From Vanilla planifolia (lineage: Eukaryota; Streptophyta; Magnoliopsida; Asparagales; Orchidaceae): a DNA stretch of 64,000 nt. Both the position numbers and the translations under genes were made by a program. The stretch lies in assembly GCA_023846275.1 (NCBI GenBank), contig CM043869.1:39396737-39460736 (forward strand), given 5' to 3'. This document shows positions 37,701 to 50,128 of the stretch, piece after piece (position 1 is the first letter of the stretch; the number at the start of each line of letters is the position of its first letter). Below the pieces are notes generated by a model, which was not told where the DNA came from, did not search any database, and saw nothing but the letters and a program-made list of their open reading frames with translations.

Positions 37701-40700
37701 TAGCCCCATCTTTTGGTCACGTGCTCTACACGCGCTGGAGGTAAAAATGTCCGTGCGGAAATTAGTGCACAACGCCAAATGGCGGGCAGTTTCCTTGGGT
37801 TCACGTCGAAATCAGGCATGCTTTCGGCGTCTAATGCTTGAGGCAAGGCATGTGCCCGAATTTTGTGCATTTATTATTTTTTTCTTTTTTTTCTTGGGTT
37901 TTGAACTCTTGATCAGCTTTAAACTAACTTAATTACATTCTAATAATTGAATTTATTCTTTCTCTTTTTTGACTCAATTCATAGTTATGCACTAAATAAT
38001 TATAATGTTTTCCTCATAAATAATCACATAATGTAAAATATTTTAAATTAATATTTACATACATATTATTACCTATATATTATTTTTAATTTAAATATTA
38101 CTTATTAATTCTTGAATATTATAAGATAATAATATTATTAATTTTTTAATTTTTTTTAAAGTATATTGATTTTCAAGTTTTTTTTTTGTTAATAAATGTA
38201 TTGCGATAGGAAATTTTATGACAAACACTTACAATGTATAGCTAATTCTTATTATACATTTGCTCTTAAGTTGTTCAACAATATTCTTAAGTTGTGCATG
38301 ATTCTAATTATATAACTTCTTCGTGTTACCATATCTACGTTAATGTGTTATGCTGAATGGCCCTTGTTCATAAAATAATATTTTTTATGATACATACTAA
38401 ACTTGTCTCTTTGTCAGCCCACCTAAGTACCCTCATGTCCATAATAGGTCCTTCCCACCATGAAGCAATATAAAGAAATTCAAATTGTCTATCAAAGCTC
38501 ATAATGACCAAAAAGTTATGAGATACTAAAAGTTTCTTATTTCTATCTGTTTTGTTTGTGTCTATTAACAATTACCAGCACATGTGGCCTATTTAATGTC
38601 ATCTTCTCATCTGCTTTGAGCTTTTTGTGCTAGATAACATCAGGTCTTCACAACCCTTCTACCTGATATATGGAATGATGGAAAAGATCCATGCAGTTTA
38701 TATACCTAGTGCTGCTATTTAATGTATTTGGTGCTATTTTCTGGTCAGAGCCCATTTTTTATTTTTCTGTTCAGCTGGGAGCTATTTTCTACTTTCTTAG
38801 CATGCACGTGTGTAGCACTGTGTCCATTTGAGTTCTACAAAGTCGACACGTTCGTGCTTCTTGATTTTGTTTCTTATTTTTTTTCACATCTGCATTCCTG
38901 TCAGTGAGTTTGATACCTGACCAGTTGGACCGTATAAATGCAGGAAGGTTGGTGTGATAGCGTTGGGTCTGTCGAGGAAATTCAAGCAAAATTGTTAAGA
39001 AGGCGAGAAGCTGCAGCAAAACGTGAGAGAGCTTTGGCATATGCACTTTCTCATCAGGTAAACTTGATCAGTGCTTCTTCACGTACTAGCAGTGCAGTTT
39101 TTTCTTGCCTTGTTTCAATCTTTCTGGGATGGATTAGAAACTTGGGTTAAGCCGATAAAGAAGTACATGCAAGAATACCTAACAAGTAAAGACTAAGAAG
39201 GCTCATATTTTGAGTAGAAATTTTCATTTTTAGGTGTTGCAGAGTCCTGTCAGTTGTTTTCTGTTCCATATCAGTTAGTCTCTTAGTTTGGTTTTGTTAT
39301 CATTCCTTTGGCTTGTAAGTACCTGAAGTAATTTGAAGTCAAAGCTGAATTTGCTATAAATTGATGCTTCAGGTCCTCATTACCCAGGTATAGTATAACC
39401 TTAATGTATAATTAGTACTATAATGAGAGCCTTTCACTTGAAGAAACCCAAAGATTTCCTACCAATATGGGCTTATTGAAGCAGTAAACATTATCATGTA
39501 ATTTTCCTTTCAGTGCAGGATTTCACTCTGCATCAACGTTAAGAACAAAGTTCTAAACAACATTTCTCTTTTTCTGTTATGATTCAGTGGCAATCAGGTT
39601 CAAGGCAGCAGACAGAGGCAGTAGGGCAAGAAATCGATAAAACCAACTGGGGTTGGAATTGGTTGGAGAGATGGATGGCGGTTCGACCTTGGGAGAATCG
39701 GTTTCTTGAAATTAATCTCAAGGATGGGGTAGTCATCAATGGAAATGATGCAGCAGAAGGAAAGCAGGGGATCAAACTTCTTGTGAAACCTTCAGGGAGG
39801 AAGCCTATTTCTAGTCATTCAAATTGTTCCAACCATAAAATTGCTATGTCTCATTCTGAGGGAAGTGGTTCCTCAAATCATTCGGTGAAAGCGGTGTCCA
39901 CTTTCACTCCTTCAGATAAGCCAATAAAAGGGCCATCAGTGGATGAGGAATCTAAAGAACCCATCTCTAAACCCACCGTCACGCGGTCAAACAGTACTCC
40001 TAAAGAAAGGAAATCACATATAGATTCGATGAATGGTAGGAGGTTATCGTTACCTGGAAATGGTATGTATACTTGGTGCCTGTTTTGTAAGATTCCCTGA
40101 AAATGTTTGTTTGGCCTTCATGATTTTCTAAGGTCTAACCATCGCAATTACCTAAGATTTTATTCTTCTACGTTTTCTGCTTGTCCTGGTGTTAACAAGT
40201 CTCCACTTACACTATTAGGCATCGCCAAATTTGCTCAGTGGTTAGACATTAACGTATAGTTAAAATTGTTTTTGTCATTCAATTAAGAAGGGGTCCTTTT
40301 TCTTATTCCGAAGAAAAACCATTTTGTGAACGAATAGTAACTTACTGTTAACCTTTTTTCCATTTTTTTTCTGAAAATAATATACATGCCAAATTCAATT
40401 TTTGAGGATCTACAGTTGGATGTCTTAGAATGCATGGTTACCTTATTTTGTTCCATTCTAAATTGAGTATGTTCATCTGGCTGTGATCTGAATTTCTTGT
40501 GGAATGTAGATCTTGAAGAAATGTAGACTGGCCATCTTAAGTCTTGTTATCAGGATTTTGGGTTCTTTTTTCCCTTCAAAATGGAGCCATAATGTTGCAT
40601 TTGAAGACTTTCTGTGCTTTTAATTTATTCAGAAGAAATGCTAGCTCTCCATCTGAATAATTTCTTCCATCTTCATAACAATTTCCTAGTTTTGCTACTG

Positions 40701-40925
40701 TTTCACCATGTTTATCATAAATCCGCAATTCTTTTGAAGGTTTTCTGAATCAAATATAATTTTTCACTTGTAGGTACAGCTACAGCAAAACATTTAGCCA
40801 ACAGAACACTGGTAAGCAAGAAAGCTAGTACTCAAAAAACCAGCAAAGAAAACCCCAAACTCGATGGGCAAGGGAGCATGAATCCAACAAATCAAGCTCC
40901 AAGCCCAGTTGAGATACAAACATAG
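28688..40925 (+). CDS. IQ67-domain (IQD) calmodulin-binding protein, IQD6/7/8-like
   Basis: Six coding exons: 28688-28783, 31774-32028, 35439-35666, 38944-39057, 39588-40062 and 40774-40925. They join to 1320 nt, 439 aa, with GT-AG at every junction. The N-terminus [16 protein letters not shown] is the usual IQD start. The IQ67 domain spans about residues 102-168, with three IQ-type calmodulin motifs ([40 protein letters not shown]). The phase-0 intron falls after domain residue 16 (AFL|ARR), a hallmark of the family. A second conserved block, [19 protein letters not shown] (about 251-269), is typical of the IQD6/7/8 branch. The C-terminus is Ser/Lys-rich and disordered. Family members are scaffolds that bind calmodulin and microtubules or membranes. 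Function here is inferred from family. Introns 2-4 are each about 3.0-3.4 kb. Confidence 0.92.
28784..31773. other. IQD intron 2, mostly unassigned
   Basis: About 3 kb between exons 2 and 3. Most is AT-rich with no feature. At 30200-30640 there is a block of more coding-like composition whose minus strand carries a 93-codon frame (30352-30633). See findings. No transposon was recognised. Confidence 0.6.
30352..30633 (-). other. Unassigned antisense ORF in IQD intron 2
   Basis: A 93-aa frame on the strand opposite the IQD gene, with a balanced amino-acid mix (contains [19 protein letters not shown] and [16 protein letters not shown]), unlike the Asn/Ile/Lys-rich chance frames around it. I do not recognise the family. 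It may be a captured or retro-copied exon fragment, or chance. Confidence 0.25.
31774..32028 (+). CDS. IQD exon 3 (residues 33-117)
   Basis: Acceptor CTGCAG|AAAAGG, donor TTG|GTAAAC, 255 nt, phase 0 at both ends. It encodes a basic Ser-rich linker (NNSVDFD) and the first 16 residues of IQ67, from EEWAATIIQ to FRAFL. Confidence 0.92.
32937..34930 (-). mobile_element. Possible solo LTR-like fossil in IQD intron 3
   Basis: The left edge reads TGTAACACCC, a common plant LTR start. Towards the right end the minus strand has a TATAAAGG box (complement of 34791-34798) followed by a pyrimidine-rich leader-like stretch to about 34440, as in a minus-strand LTR promoter and R region. The right edge and target duplication were not found. 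The family is unknown, it looks old, and the Cassandra-like element seems to sit inside it. Confidence 0.35.
33850..34343 (-). mobile_element. Cassandra-like TRIM fossil carrying a 5S rRNA-derived segment
   Basis: Two related LTR-like starts (33850 and 34112; shared TAGC.TTTCTA and TATT.TCTTGA strings) flank a short non-coding middle. A site resembling a Met-tRNA primer-binding site read on the minus strand lies at 34097-34108, just before the second copy. Within the second copy, about 34186-34294 follows 5S rRNA on the minus strand, including the box C region (34203-34222) and box A region (34227-34245). Short LTRs with a 5S domain, a Met primer site and no coding capacity define Cassandra, a plant TRIM whose 5S part can act as a Pol III promoter. 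It is old and decayed. I see the 5S segment clearly in only one copy. Confidence 0.55.
35439..35666 (+). CDS. IQD exon 4 (residues 118-193)
   Basis: Acceptor TTTCCAG|GCTAGG, donor GAG|GTAATA, 228 nt, phase 0. It holds the rest of IQ67, including the [10 protein letters not shown] segment and IQ motifs two and three, with the regularly spaced Arg and hydrophobic residues of an amphipathic calmodulin-binding helix. Confidence 0.95.
35667..38943. other. IQD intron 4, mixed repeats
   Basis: About 3.3 kb. 35800-36600 is repetitive-looking sequence of unknown origin. 36640-36840 is pyrimidine-rich. 37040-37250 starts with a sequence recalling non-autonomous DNA transposons (AGGGTATGTTTG), but no inverted partner was seen. 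37619-37868 is a GC-rich island described separately. Nothing here is needed for the IQD reading frame. Confidence 0.45.
37619..37868. other. GC-rich island in IQD intron 4
   Basis: A 250-bp patch rich in GCGC, CGTG and GGCG strings, bounded abruptly by AT-rich DNA. The plus strand is open through it, but with no ATG-anchored or recognisable protein. Retrotransposon LTR, DNA transposon or captured gene fragment are all possible. Confidence 0.45.
38944..39057 (+). CDS. IQD exon 5 (residues 194-231)
   Basis: Acceptor ATGCAG|GAAGGT, donor CATCAG|GTAAAC, 114 nt, phase 0. It encodes the conserved [20 protein letters not shown] stretch, an acidic-basic helix found after IQ67 across the family. Confidence 0.94.
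39588..40062 (+). CDS. IQD exon 6 (residues 232-389 and first base of 390)
   Basis: Acceptor ATTCAG|TGGCAA, donor AATG|GTATGT, 475 nt, phase 1 at its end. It encodes the Trp-rich [16 protein letters not shown] motif, then a Ser/Thr/Pro/Lys-rich disordered tail. Confidence 0.93.
40774..40925 (+). CDS. IQD exon 7 (C-terminal, to stop)
   Basis: Acceptor TTGTAG|GTACAG completes the split Gly codon. The frame then runs 49 codons to TAG at 40923-40925. The tail is Lys/Gln/Ser-rich. This short exon has no homology motif to anchor it, but the frame and splice sites fit and the composition matches IQD tails. Confidence 0.8.
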
Positions 40926-41350
40926 GCTACATGCAAGTTATTTATGAGTTCTGCTGATGCTTCTTCTGTATTATTGCTGCTCATTGTGCTTTCCGTTTGT
41001 ACATAAAGCATGGAGCTCTGCGGGTTCTGGACCAGGTTTTTCTTTCTAATCATCTGCATATTTCCCACGGTAGTGTTGAAGTGTTTTTAGAGACGCATTG
41101 AGGACTCACTTCCCTTTGTACATCTAGTTTGTTGTTCCTGCACCCACTTATCCTACTTCATTTCTGGTAGAAAACTTGCCATGTTCCTTTTTGTCTGTTA
41201 CCTTGCATAAAACATTCTCATGCTGACAAAACAAACAGGGCCCGAATTGCTTTGTGTTTATGGGGTTTATCTCGGGTAGAGGTGTTATTGTATTAGTTTG
41301 GTCAGTTATTTTGGAGAAGAATCAAGCAGCACCTTCCCATGGAAATAGAT
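40926..41350 (+). other. IQD 3' UTR (end approximate)
   Basis: Sequence after the TAG stop is T-rich and non-coding, with transcript-like composition. No unambiguous polyadenylation signal fixes the end, so the right boundary is a guess. Confidence 0.4.
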
Positions 41351-41754
41351 TTGGCATGCATTCATGAAACACCTGCAGGTTGCTTTTGTTTCGTTTTATT
41401 TCTTATACATGGAAGAGTTTACTATGTTTCTTGCCTGACTTCTCCATAGCATGTTCTGTACATAGATGTGTGTGAAACACTTGCAGGTTTGCTTTACTTT
41501 TCAAATGCTTGACACCTTATTAAAAAGTTCTAGTTTATCACCAAATGTTTATGGTCTTTCTTCCAATAACCTGTTTGGGTTCTACTGTTTTTTCTGCAAC
41601 CAAGCTTAAACTCTCAAGTGTTTGATCATTGCAAAAAGGGAAAAATCTTTAGTAAAATTTTCAGAAATAAATTCCTAAAGAATTACCTTGGCCATCATAT
41701 TGCGGTAATTCTTTGGTTTGAATAGTCTCATGTTGGCCTAACATTGTTGTTCCA

Positions 41755-42140
41755 CAAGAGGTATCGTGACATTTTATGGCCATGATCATGTTGGCGTATC
41801 TCTTTGTATCTATTAGTACCTTTTGGACTAAGTCATCATGTTTGGATGATGATTTGGGGTCATTTTTTGTTTTGTCCTTATTGGTCTTGATAGAGTTCTT
41901 GAGTTAGGGATTAGGGGCCATTTTTCTTTTGTCTCAATTTTGTTTTTGTTTTGTTCTTATTGGCCTTATTGGTCATGATCATGTTGGCTTATCTCTGTAT
42001 CTCTTTGTATCGTGACATTTTTGTTTTGTTCTTATGGCCATGAATTGGGGTTATCGTGTTTGGATGTTGCTTGCGAAAGTAATTAAAATTGTTCTTTTTG
42101 ATTGATGCTTTAGCCATTTTTGATTGATGCTTTAGCCATT
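41755..42140. repeat. Short local duplications downstream of the IQD gene
   Basis: A segment around 41770-41820 (CATGATCATGTTGGC followed by TATCTCTTTGTATC) recurs imperfectly around 41975-42015. A perfect 22-bp unit containing GATTGATGCTTTAGCCA is repeated head to tail at about 42095-42138. Further on, CAATCATTTATTTATTTTG occurs at about 42467 and 42560. This looks like replication-slippage growth rather than a named transposon. Confidence 0.6.
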
Positions 42141-44870
42141 TGAGACAAGATTTTTGGGTTATCCATTATCTAGAATTCTCTTAATAGCCTTCGTTTAATG
42201 TGTCCCTTGCTATGATTGGCTCAATCATGGGCAAAATTGATGGGCAAATTACTTGTTTCCTTAGAGCAACAAGAACCTCTTCTTGCTAATAAATGATTGG
42301 AAGAGATTCGTTGAGGATTGAGTCGTCATTCAAGTTTTCTTTTTCTCCTTGTGAGACACTTATCAACAACAACAATTTTGGCAATACAAAATTTGCATCT
42401 TTTATGGTGTACTACTAGAGTTTTTTTGGCATGTTCTTGGATAAAACCCTTTCTTCTTTGCGAGTTTAATCATTTATTTATTTTGAATATACTTGTGAGC
42501 CATTTTCCATCTCGTCAACATAAACTAATGATGGTTTCCTTGCTTGGTCCCATGGGTTCAATCATTTATTTATTTTGAATATAATTGAAGTCATTTCTAC
42601 ATGATAAAAATTTGTTGCATGATTCCTTGGGTTTATTATGCCCTTATATATAGGCAATTTTTGGGTATATTGAGTAATTTGACATCATGTTCAAACAATT
42701 CTTTAGCCAAAGGAAGGAGTATATCACTTTTATCTTCTTCTTACCTTTATTTATCTTATGTGATGACAATTGCATTTTATACTATCTACTTGTTCGTTTT
42801 ATGCGTGCTTGTTTATAGTTACTACTTATAATCAGTTCTAATCTTTTTTGAGGTTTTGGAAGTAGATGCATTGTTAGTGTTTGAGAAAAGTGAATTTGAA
42901 GTTTCTTTTAAGGAATTTGGTTGCATAGATAGTAATCACTCTAATCCTTAATCTTTAGTTTCTATTCTTTGAAACTAATAGTAAGTGAATTATAGAGGAG
43001 AATTCTTTGATATTTAAGTGATAGTGAGAACAAGGGTGAAGTAACATATGAAAATTCTTCTATTTGATAACTTAGATTATATATTTTTTTAATTGATGAG
43101 GCACTAGAGATGGTGTTTGAATTGTTGGATTTTGGGGTGCTAGTATAGATAATGATTAGGCATCTTGAAATAAAGAGGTAGTTTGTTTTTAAGCATTAAC
43201 TATATTATAAAATTAAAAAATAGAATGAATGATGAATGAAAAAGAACATTTTTTTAATTATAATACAATCTCTATTTTAATAATCTTTTGTGCATCTTAT
43301 GCTACTCTTCTTCTTGTCAAAGAACTTGTTATATAACCACAAGAAAATGGTGTTAATGCATCATGTTGACAATAGGTTTGCTCATGAATCATCATATTAA
43401 TTGATCTTTTTATAATCATAGGTAACTCTTCGAATTTGTAACTTCAATTTGATTTCAACATTGACAATTATAACAATATTATTCGTGAAGTAAATGTCGT
43501 ATAATTGAAGTTATATTTCAAGAGTTCATGTTCTATTTTTTTCTTCTCAAGTATATTGTATTGATCTTGACCATATAATTGCACTAACATGAATGTTTTT
43601 GTGTGCATGTTTGATACAATATTCAATGGTAACAAAACATACAAACATGTATTTATAACAATATTATAATATTACAATTATGCACAAACTTGTATAAAGT
43701 TTCATTTTTTTTAATCGTTTTGTTCATTATGTTACAAAAAAATTAATACGTTTTGTTCCTTCAAAGCACTATCTAATATATTCTAACAGAAAAAAATCAA
43801 TTAATATTTTTATAATAGTTTTTAAAAATAATTCTTTGTGGTGCGCTGTCTGATTTGATAGGTTTCGTTAGCTAACAACCGTTTCCCTTGGTTAATTAAA
43901 TATGAAATAAATGCAAATATAAAATGTCGCATACCTAACGGTCCTTTACGTGCCCGTTGCTTAACGGCTTTATGGATGATATTTTTTTATTTATAAACTA
44001 AAAGATTGATATATTAAAAAAATAATAAATAATTACTTGGAAAAAACTAATATCTCTTATACCTATAAAATTATAAATAATTATTTCGTTTAATTCTTCA
44101 TATATTGAAAAGCTTTTTGATTAAATGGCATTTGAAGTATGCCTTTTGACATGATGCAATTACAATCATCCATTTGTTAAATAGGATTTAACTTGAGACC
44201 AAATGCTATGCTTTTACGTAAAACAATATTTATCAATAGCCTCGAGATTCATTTCTAACATGCTTCGATGATCACAATGGTGTTTGTCACATATTTGAAA
44301 AGTATAACAATTTTTTTTTTTTTGCATGATAATTAGGTACACAAATTTCTAGTCAAGTCTTATCGTAACACCCAATTATAATGAGTATGTAAGATTAAGG
44401 TTAGAAAAATATTTTTCTTTATTGAATTATTATGAAAGTAATATACAAGATGAAAAATATATATAGATACACTGATGATTTCATAGTCTTTTTCACATTA
44501 ATTTATATATTACAAGTAGTTGATAGTTGCCTAATCTAATATTAACAATTCTTTAACTTTTCCAACAATTGGTAAAAGAATAATCACCAAATTATTTAAA
44601 TTTCCAGTAATCCATTGAAGCTAAAGGCATAACAAACGATCCCACTAGAAAAACTCATTGTCTTATACTTAGCAATCTGCCCTTTAACTTATCATAGAGT
44701 TGTATTTTTTCTCATAATGTTTCACTTATAGGTTTCTCTTTTTAATGAACTAGAAACTTGATTCTACAAATCTTTTTGCTATATACAAAGGCCCAATGAT
44801 CTAAGATCTTCTCCATGTCTATATCAAAACTATTGTCGCCCAATAGGCGGAGCATGCTTATCTAGCTTCT
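42140..44870. other. Intergenic sequence, no gene recognised
   Basis: AT-rich DNA with short open frames (for example 42318-42578) of hydrophobic, low-information composition. A TAACACCCAATTATAATGAG string near 44365 could be an eroded LTR start for the gypsy fossil that follows, but no partner copy was identified. Confidence 0.5.
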
Positions 44871-44879
44871 AAAAAAGGT

Positions 44880-47800
44880 CCACCTTATCTTCATGATAAT
44901 TGTTCAAAAAACTCACATGAAAGATTGGGTGGGCCTTGAGCATTTTTAGCAAATGTGGTCAATAAGCCACATTATCAACCTTTTGAACCACTTAATATAG
45001 TCCATCATACTTCTGGATTAATCCAAAATACAGATACTAGCCATTGATTTTTCTATAAGTCAATAGAGTCAATTTCAACAACACATTGTTTTCTAAATTA
45101 AACTCTACTTGCATACATTTTTGTTCATCATATTTCTTCATTCTTTTTACAACTTTTCTTAAGGTGTCACAAGCTTCCTCAAGCATCTCTTTCTTGTTTG
45201 ATGTAAGACACCTCTTACTAAATATTTGTTGTTTAATCTCTAAAGGAATATTGAGTTATCCCAAAACTAGCACAAAAAACTCAACTCTATTACTGAGGCC
45301 TCGTACAAGTTATAACAAAACTGCACACTATCCAGCAACTCCAACTAATTCTTCTAGCTTATCATGACACAATGACTTGAGTATTATTCTAATAATTGAT
45401 TTATCATCTCAAATTTTTTATTAATTTGTAGGTGAATGGTTGTAGAAAATGTTAGATTGGTTTTCATCAAATTGAATATTGAAGTCTAAAACCTCCTTGT
45501 AAATCATGTATCCACATCACTCACAATGTCTTTAAGCACATCAAAGTACTTCATTGCATTTCGATAAAATAAGTCAGTCGCTACATTAGTCGAAAAAGCT
45601 GATGGTGCAACAATAAGTACATATCTTAAGAAGCGATTAACAGCCATCATAACTGAAGTTATATCATTGATCTTAAGGGACTCACTGATGAAGTCCATGG
45701 AAATCAATGCCCACATTTTCTTTGGAATTGGAAGAGGTTGCCACAAACTTGCTTCTTTTCTTCTCTCTACCTTATCTTATTAACACACCAAGCAAGTCTT
45801 AATATAGAGCTCAATATAAGTCTCCATTTTAGGCTAATAATAAGAATAAGACAAGTAAGCTAACATCCTTTCCTTTTTAGGATGTCCAACTCATTGTGTA
45901 TTATGTGACTCTTTAAGTAGCTCTCTCCATAAGGGACAAATACTTTACTTTGGACATCAAGAGTCCATCATCGCAATATCATCTCATAGGTCTCCCTTGA
46001 ACCTACTCCAACAACATATCATAAGTCTTATTATTAGTAGCAACAACCGAAATTATGTATATTTCCACGAGAGAAACAACATAGCAACAAATACATATTT
46101 TTGACTCAACGCTTTAGCAATATGATTATGCTTATAAGGCTTGTGCTTCTGCACAAAGTCATATTTTGTTAGGAACACTTGCCAATGAGCCTACTTTTTT
46201 AACAAAAGCCTACTTTATTCTTCAATAAGCTATCACCTTTGACACATCCATTTGCATCTCAAAAAGGTAACTCAAAGCCAGGTAGTTGGAACATTAGTTT
46301 GCTAGAAATGATAAGTCTTGATTTTATCAAATGCTTCTTTACAAGCAACATACCAATTCCAACTTCCACTCTTCTTTTAGAGATCCATCAATAAAACAAC
46401 CTTCTTTGAGTATCCAATAATGAATCTATAATTGTAATTTACTAAACCAAGAAAATATCTCTACTAGAGTACCTTTGTTGGAGCTTATCATTTCATAATA
46501 CCTTGCACCATATTTGGATTCATTCTCACTTGATTGCTAACCAAGCATCCAAGAAACATGGTATCTTCCTTAATAAATTAACATTTTTCCCTTTTCACAT
46601 AAAGTTAAAATTCTCTTAATTGAGACAATACTTTCTATAAATGCATATCATATTCTTTAAGATAATTATTGTAGATCACATTATCTTTCAAGTAAACTAT
46701 AACAAACTCATCAAGATGCTCATAAAGAATATTATTTATTAACTAGTAGAATGTAACAGAGGCATTTGATAAGCCACAGGGCATGATCGAGAACTCAAAA
46801 GAGCTATGTGGAGTCACATAAGTGGCATTGACTTCATCTCTGATTGCAACATTGACTTCTTAATAGCTTGACTATAAGTCCAACTTGGTAAATATTGTTG
46901 CATTACATAATTGATCCAACAAATCTTGCACCAACGGAATTGATACTTGCTCTTCATAGTCATTTTATTTAATCCACAATAATCCATGCACATCTATAAA
47001 GAACTATTTTATTTTCTTTGAAACAACATCGAGGCACCAAATGAAGCTTTAGATGGTTAAATGAAGCTAGTTTCCAACAACTCACTCAATTGTTCATGCA
47101 TTTTTGTACACTTTAATGGAGACATCTATTGTAGTGGATATGTAGGACTATGTAATAGCTCAATTCTGTGAATGATATTGACACAGGAGTATCTTACGTT
47201 AGCTCACAAACACACACTCATTGACGTCGCATCAGTTCCATTCAAATTCAAATCCGTACCTAAGTTGAATCTTATTTATATTAATCATTTTTGCCAATCA
47301 TAAGGATCAACTACAACACTTTATTTTTCTTATGATTATCTCTACTAATTTTAGTTTATTCGTCAAAGCATACTTTGTCATACTTTGTAGTAAAATATGT
47401 CATCATTGAACTCGATTTCTATGCGTGCTTTGCTCACTATCACGAGTCATTTGCCATCATACATGTCATACATGTGAACTTATATGTAGCACACTTTTTT
47501 GCAAAACCTTCAACATTTTCAAAATTATAATAATATCCTTTAACGGTGCCAATTCATATGTACACAAATTTTAGAAATTAAAAATTACCCTAACACAATT
47601 ATTTTTATATTTATATATCGACCCTTTAAAATCGACTTTCACTTAATTAAAAAAATACAAATCTATTTTGACCTTAATCATGAAATCACAAATATATCTC
47701 AAATCTTTAAAAACATATAATAAATTGATTATTTATTCAAAATTGAAAACTTAATGCCATTAAGCTTGTCTTTTATAATTCTTTCTATTTATATGTTCAA

Positions 47801-48610
47801 ATAATCTTTTTAGTCATATTTAAAATATTGGCATACTTCTCAAGGTTCCATCATTATTTTAATACTTTTATGTATAAATACTTTGTTTCAAGTAATTGAT
47901 TTTAAGTAGCGAAACATGCTTAATCACAAATCTATTTACTTAATCTAGAGCTTATGACCTCTTGAATATCATGAAAAAAGGATATAAGTCTCAAACCTGT
48001 ATAGTATTCTCATAACAAATGAGCATAATTAACATTACCAAAACCAAAATCATATAAGACATATGATATATTTCAAAAGATTTAAATATTGCTGTAATGA
48101 TGATGTTTGTCAACTTTGTTTCTCAATTTACTAAGTTAGCACCTTATCTATGTGAATCAAATTAGTTAGAGGTTGTTACCTTTTCTAGGAATATTATTAG
48201 ATAGTATATTATAATATTATAGTCTTCTTAGAGAAATATTATCACAATTTAATTGGATTTTATTTTTATTCAAGAAGTCCCTTTTCTTTTAGCCACCTAT
48301 TAAAAAATTAATTAACTTTAGCATGATCAATCAATTAGCTCTCATGGAATCCAAGCTTAGATTACCCCTAAAAGGTGCATTGATATTTTAAAATCATGAA
48401 ATCTCTTATATGGAGTAGGATTTTTTTAATAATCAATATGAAATAATTTGATTCAAAATCTTTAGAAGCCTTACATAGGAGTTACTTCTTAGTGATTCTT
48501 CTCTTTCAAGACATCGTCTTCACCTTCATCAAGTATTATAAAATCATCAACTTTCACTTGATTTATCCTCAAATCATATCAAATTAGTAGAGTGATTAGT
48601 ATTAATACCA
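44880..48610 (-). mobile_element. Old, broken Ty3/gypsy fossil
   Basis: Read on the minus strand, scattered fragments follow Ty3/gypsy order. RT-like pieces lie at about 46700-47000, with MDYCGLNK- and TPHSSFEF-like strings. An RT-to-RNase H stretch lies around 46300-46500, integrase at 45504-45746 (PLPIPKKMWALISMDFI, then FDVLKDIVSDVDT), and integrase C-terminal or chromodomain-like sequence near 44900-45080. A possible eroded Met-tRNA primer-binding site is at 48599-48610. The element is heavily broken with many interruptions, no clear LTR pair was recognised, and it is clearly much older than the element at 1879-12508. The integrase wording suggests a different chromovirus lineage from Tekay, which is not certain. 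Confidence 0.75.
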
Positions 48611-48619
48611 AATTATGAC

Positions 48620-50125
48620 ATCATAAATTCACTATGTCAAGGTGTTATCCCTTTAGATTATTTTATCTCAAAATAAATAAAATTTAATGAGTTTATAACA
48701 CTCAAATAGTTAGAGAGAGAACACTTATAGGTGAAAGTAAGATGAAATATACTAAAGTAAGTATGATTTCTATTTTTTTTTAATAGGGAGTATGATTTCT
48801 ATTGAAGGCTTATGGGAGTATACGAATGAATAAGTTTAACAATAGCTACAAAAGAGTAGATCCTAAGTTTTATATGTAAAGTCATATCTCTTAAAATTAT
48901 AAAACATATTTTGATGATATCTCAAGATTGAATCTTATGAGAACTTGTTAATTAAGAATGTTAGAATTAGAATAATTTTTAGATGGATGATCAAGCAAAA
49001 AGTGACCTTTTAAATAAGAACAAAACTTAATTAGATCAAGATAATGCTTCACCCAAAAGGTTGAAATGTTACACATACCCTTTATAACATTGTTCTTCAA
49101 ATCAAGGTCAAAATAAAAAAAAAAAATTTTACACATTTTTCCATTTGAGTTATTAAGAGTAGAGTAATCACCATTCTATGTGGTAAGAGCTACACCTTGC
49201 AATGCTATCATGCCTATCATCATTCCCGAGGACTTAATTCTAGTGCTTAATTATAAGAAAAACATAATTTGTGTAGTTTTTATTTAACATTATGCATATA
49301 ACAATACATATAATACTATCAAGAAAAATAAAGGATAAGTTATTATTTTTTTGTCTATATTCTCTTACTTTTATGTTATCCTTTTGCATGTGGTTATACA
49401 ATACTTCTCCATGTTTTCATTTGCAAATCGAAGTTTTTTTAATAACACAACAAAAATTGGAGTATGTGACACATGCTTTTATTTGTAAGAGATCATTGTT
49501 GTTATGCTTTCCACATTCATATAGCTTTCTCAATAGACATTTTGCATACATTTGAGAAAATCACACATAAATCTCATAACTTAAACATGGATTGTATGAT
49601 ATTTTACTAAAAAACTTACCTACTTTTATTCATTAAAAATTCTCTTAACATGATCACAAAAATGTCTTTAATAGAATCACATAAAAACATCTTTTGAAAT
49701 GCATTTCTTTTAAAATCTATCCTTCTACCCCATCCAAATCCAAGAATGTGCTCTAAAGTTTTGTGCAAAAAATTATGCTTGAATTGATCATATTATTTGA
49801 CTTGTTTACATGGCTTGCATGTGAAACTCATGCATTGATTGAATAATCCAATTATATAATTAGATAATGTGATTACAACATTGTCTTGTTAAACAACTTT
49901 GGTTAATCTTAGAAAAGATTATTAGTTCATTTGATCCTTCAAATGTCTAGAGATTGAAGAGAACTATGAGTTTCTCTCTCTACAAAATTTTTACTCATAT
50001 GGTACAAACTTGAGAGAAAATGCATGCAAAATTACTATAGGGTTTATCTAAATGGGTGAAGGTGCATGCAATGTGTTTGGAGCTCGTTTCTTCATATTAT
50101 CTGTTTCTCCTTCTTTTTCATTATA
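48620..50125. other. AT-rich intergenic sequence, possibly LTR remains
   Basis: It may include the outer LTR of the gypsy fossil, whose primer-binding-site-like string ends at 48610. No second copy was found to prove it. No gene or RNA is visible. The frames at 48948-49136 and 49292-49555 are low-information. Confidence 0.4.
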
Positions 50126-50128
50126 GTA

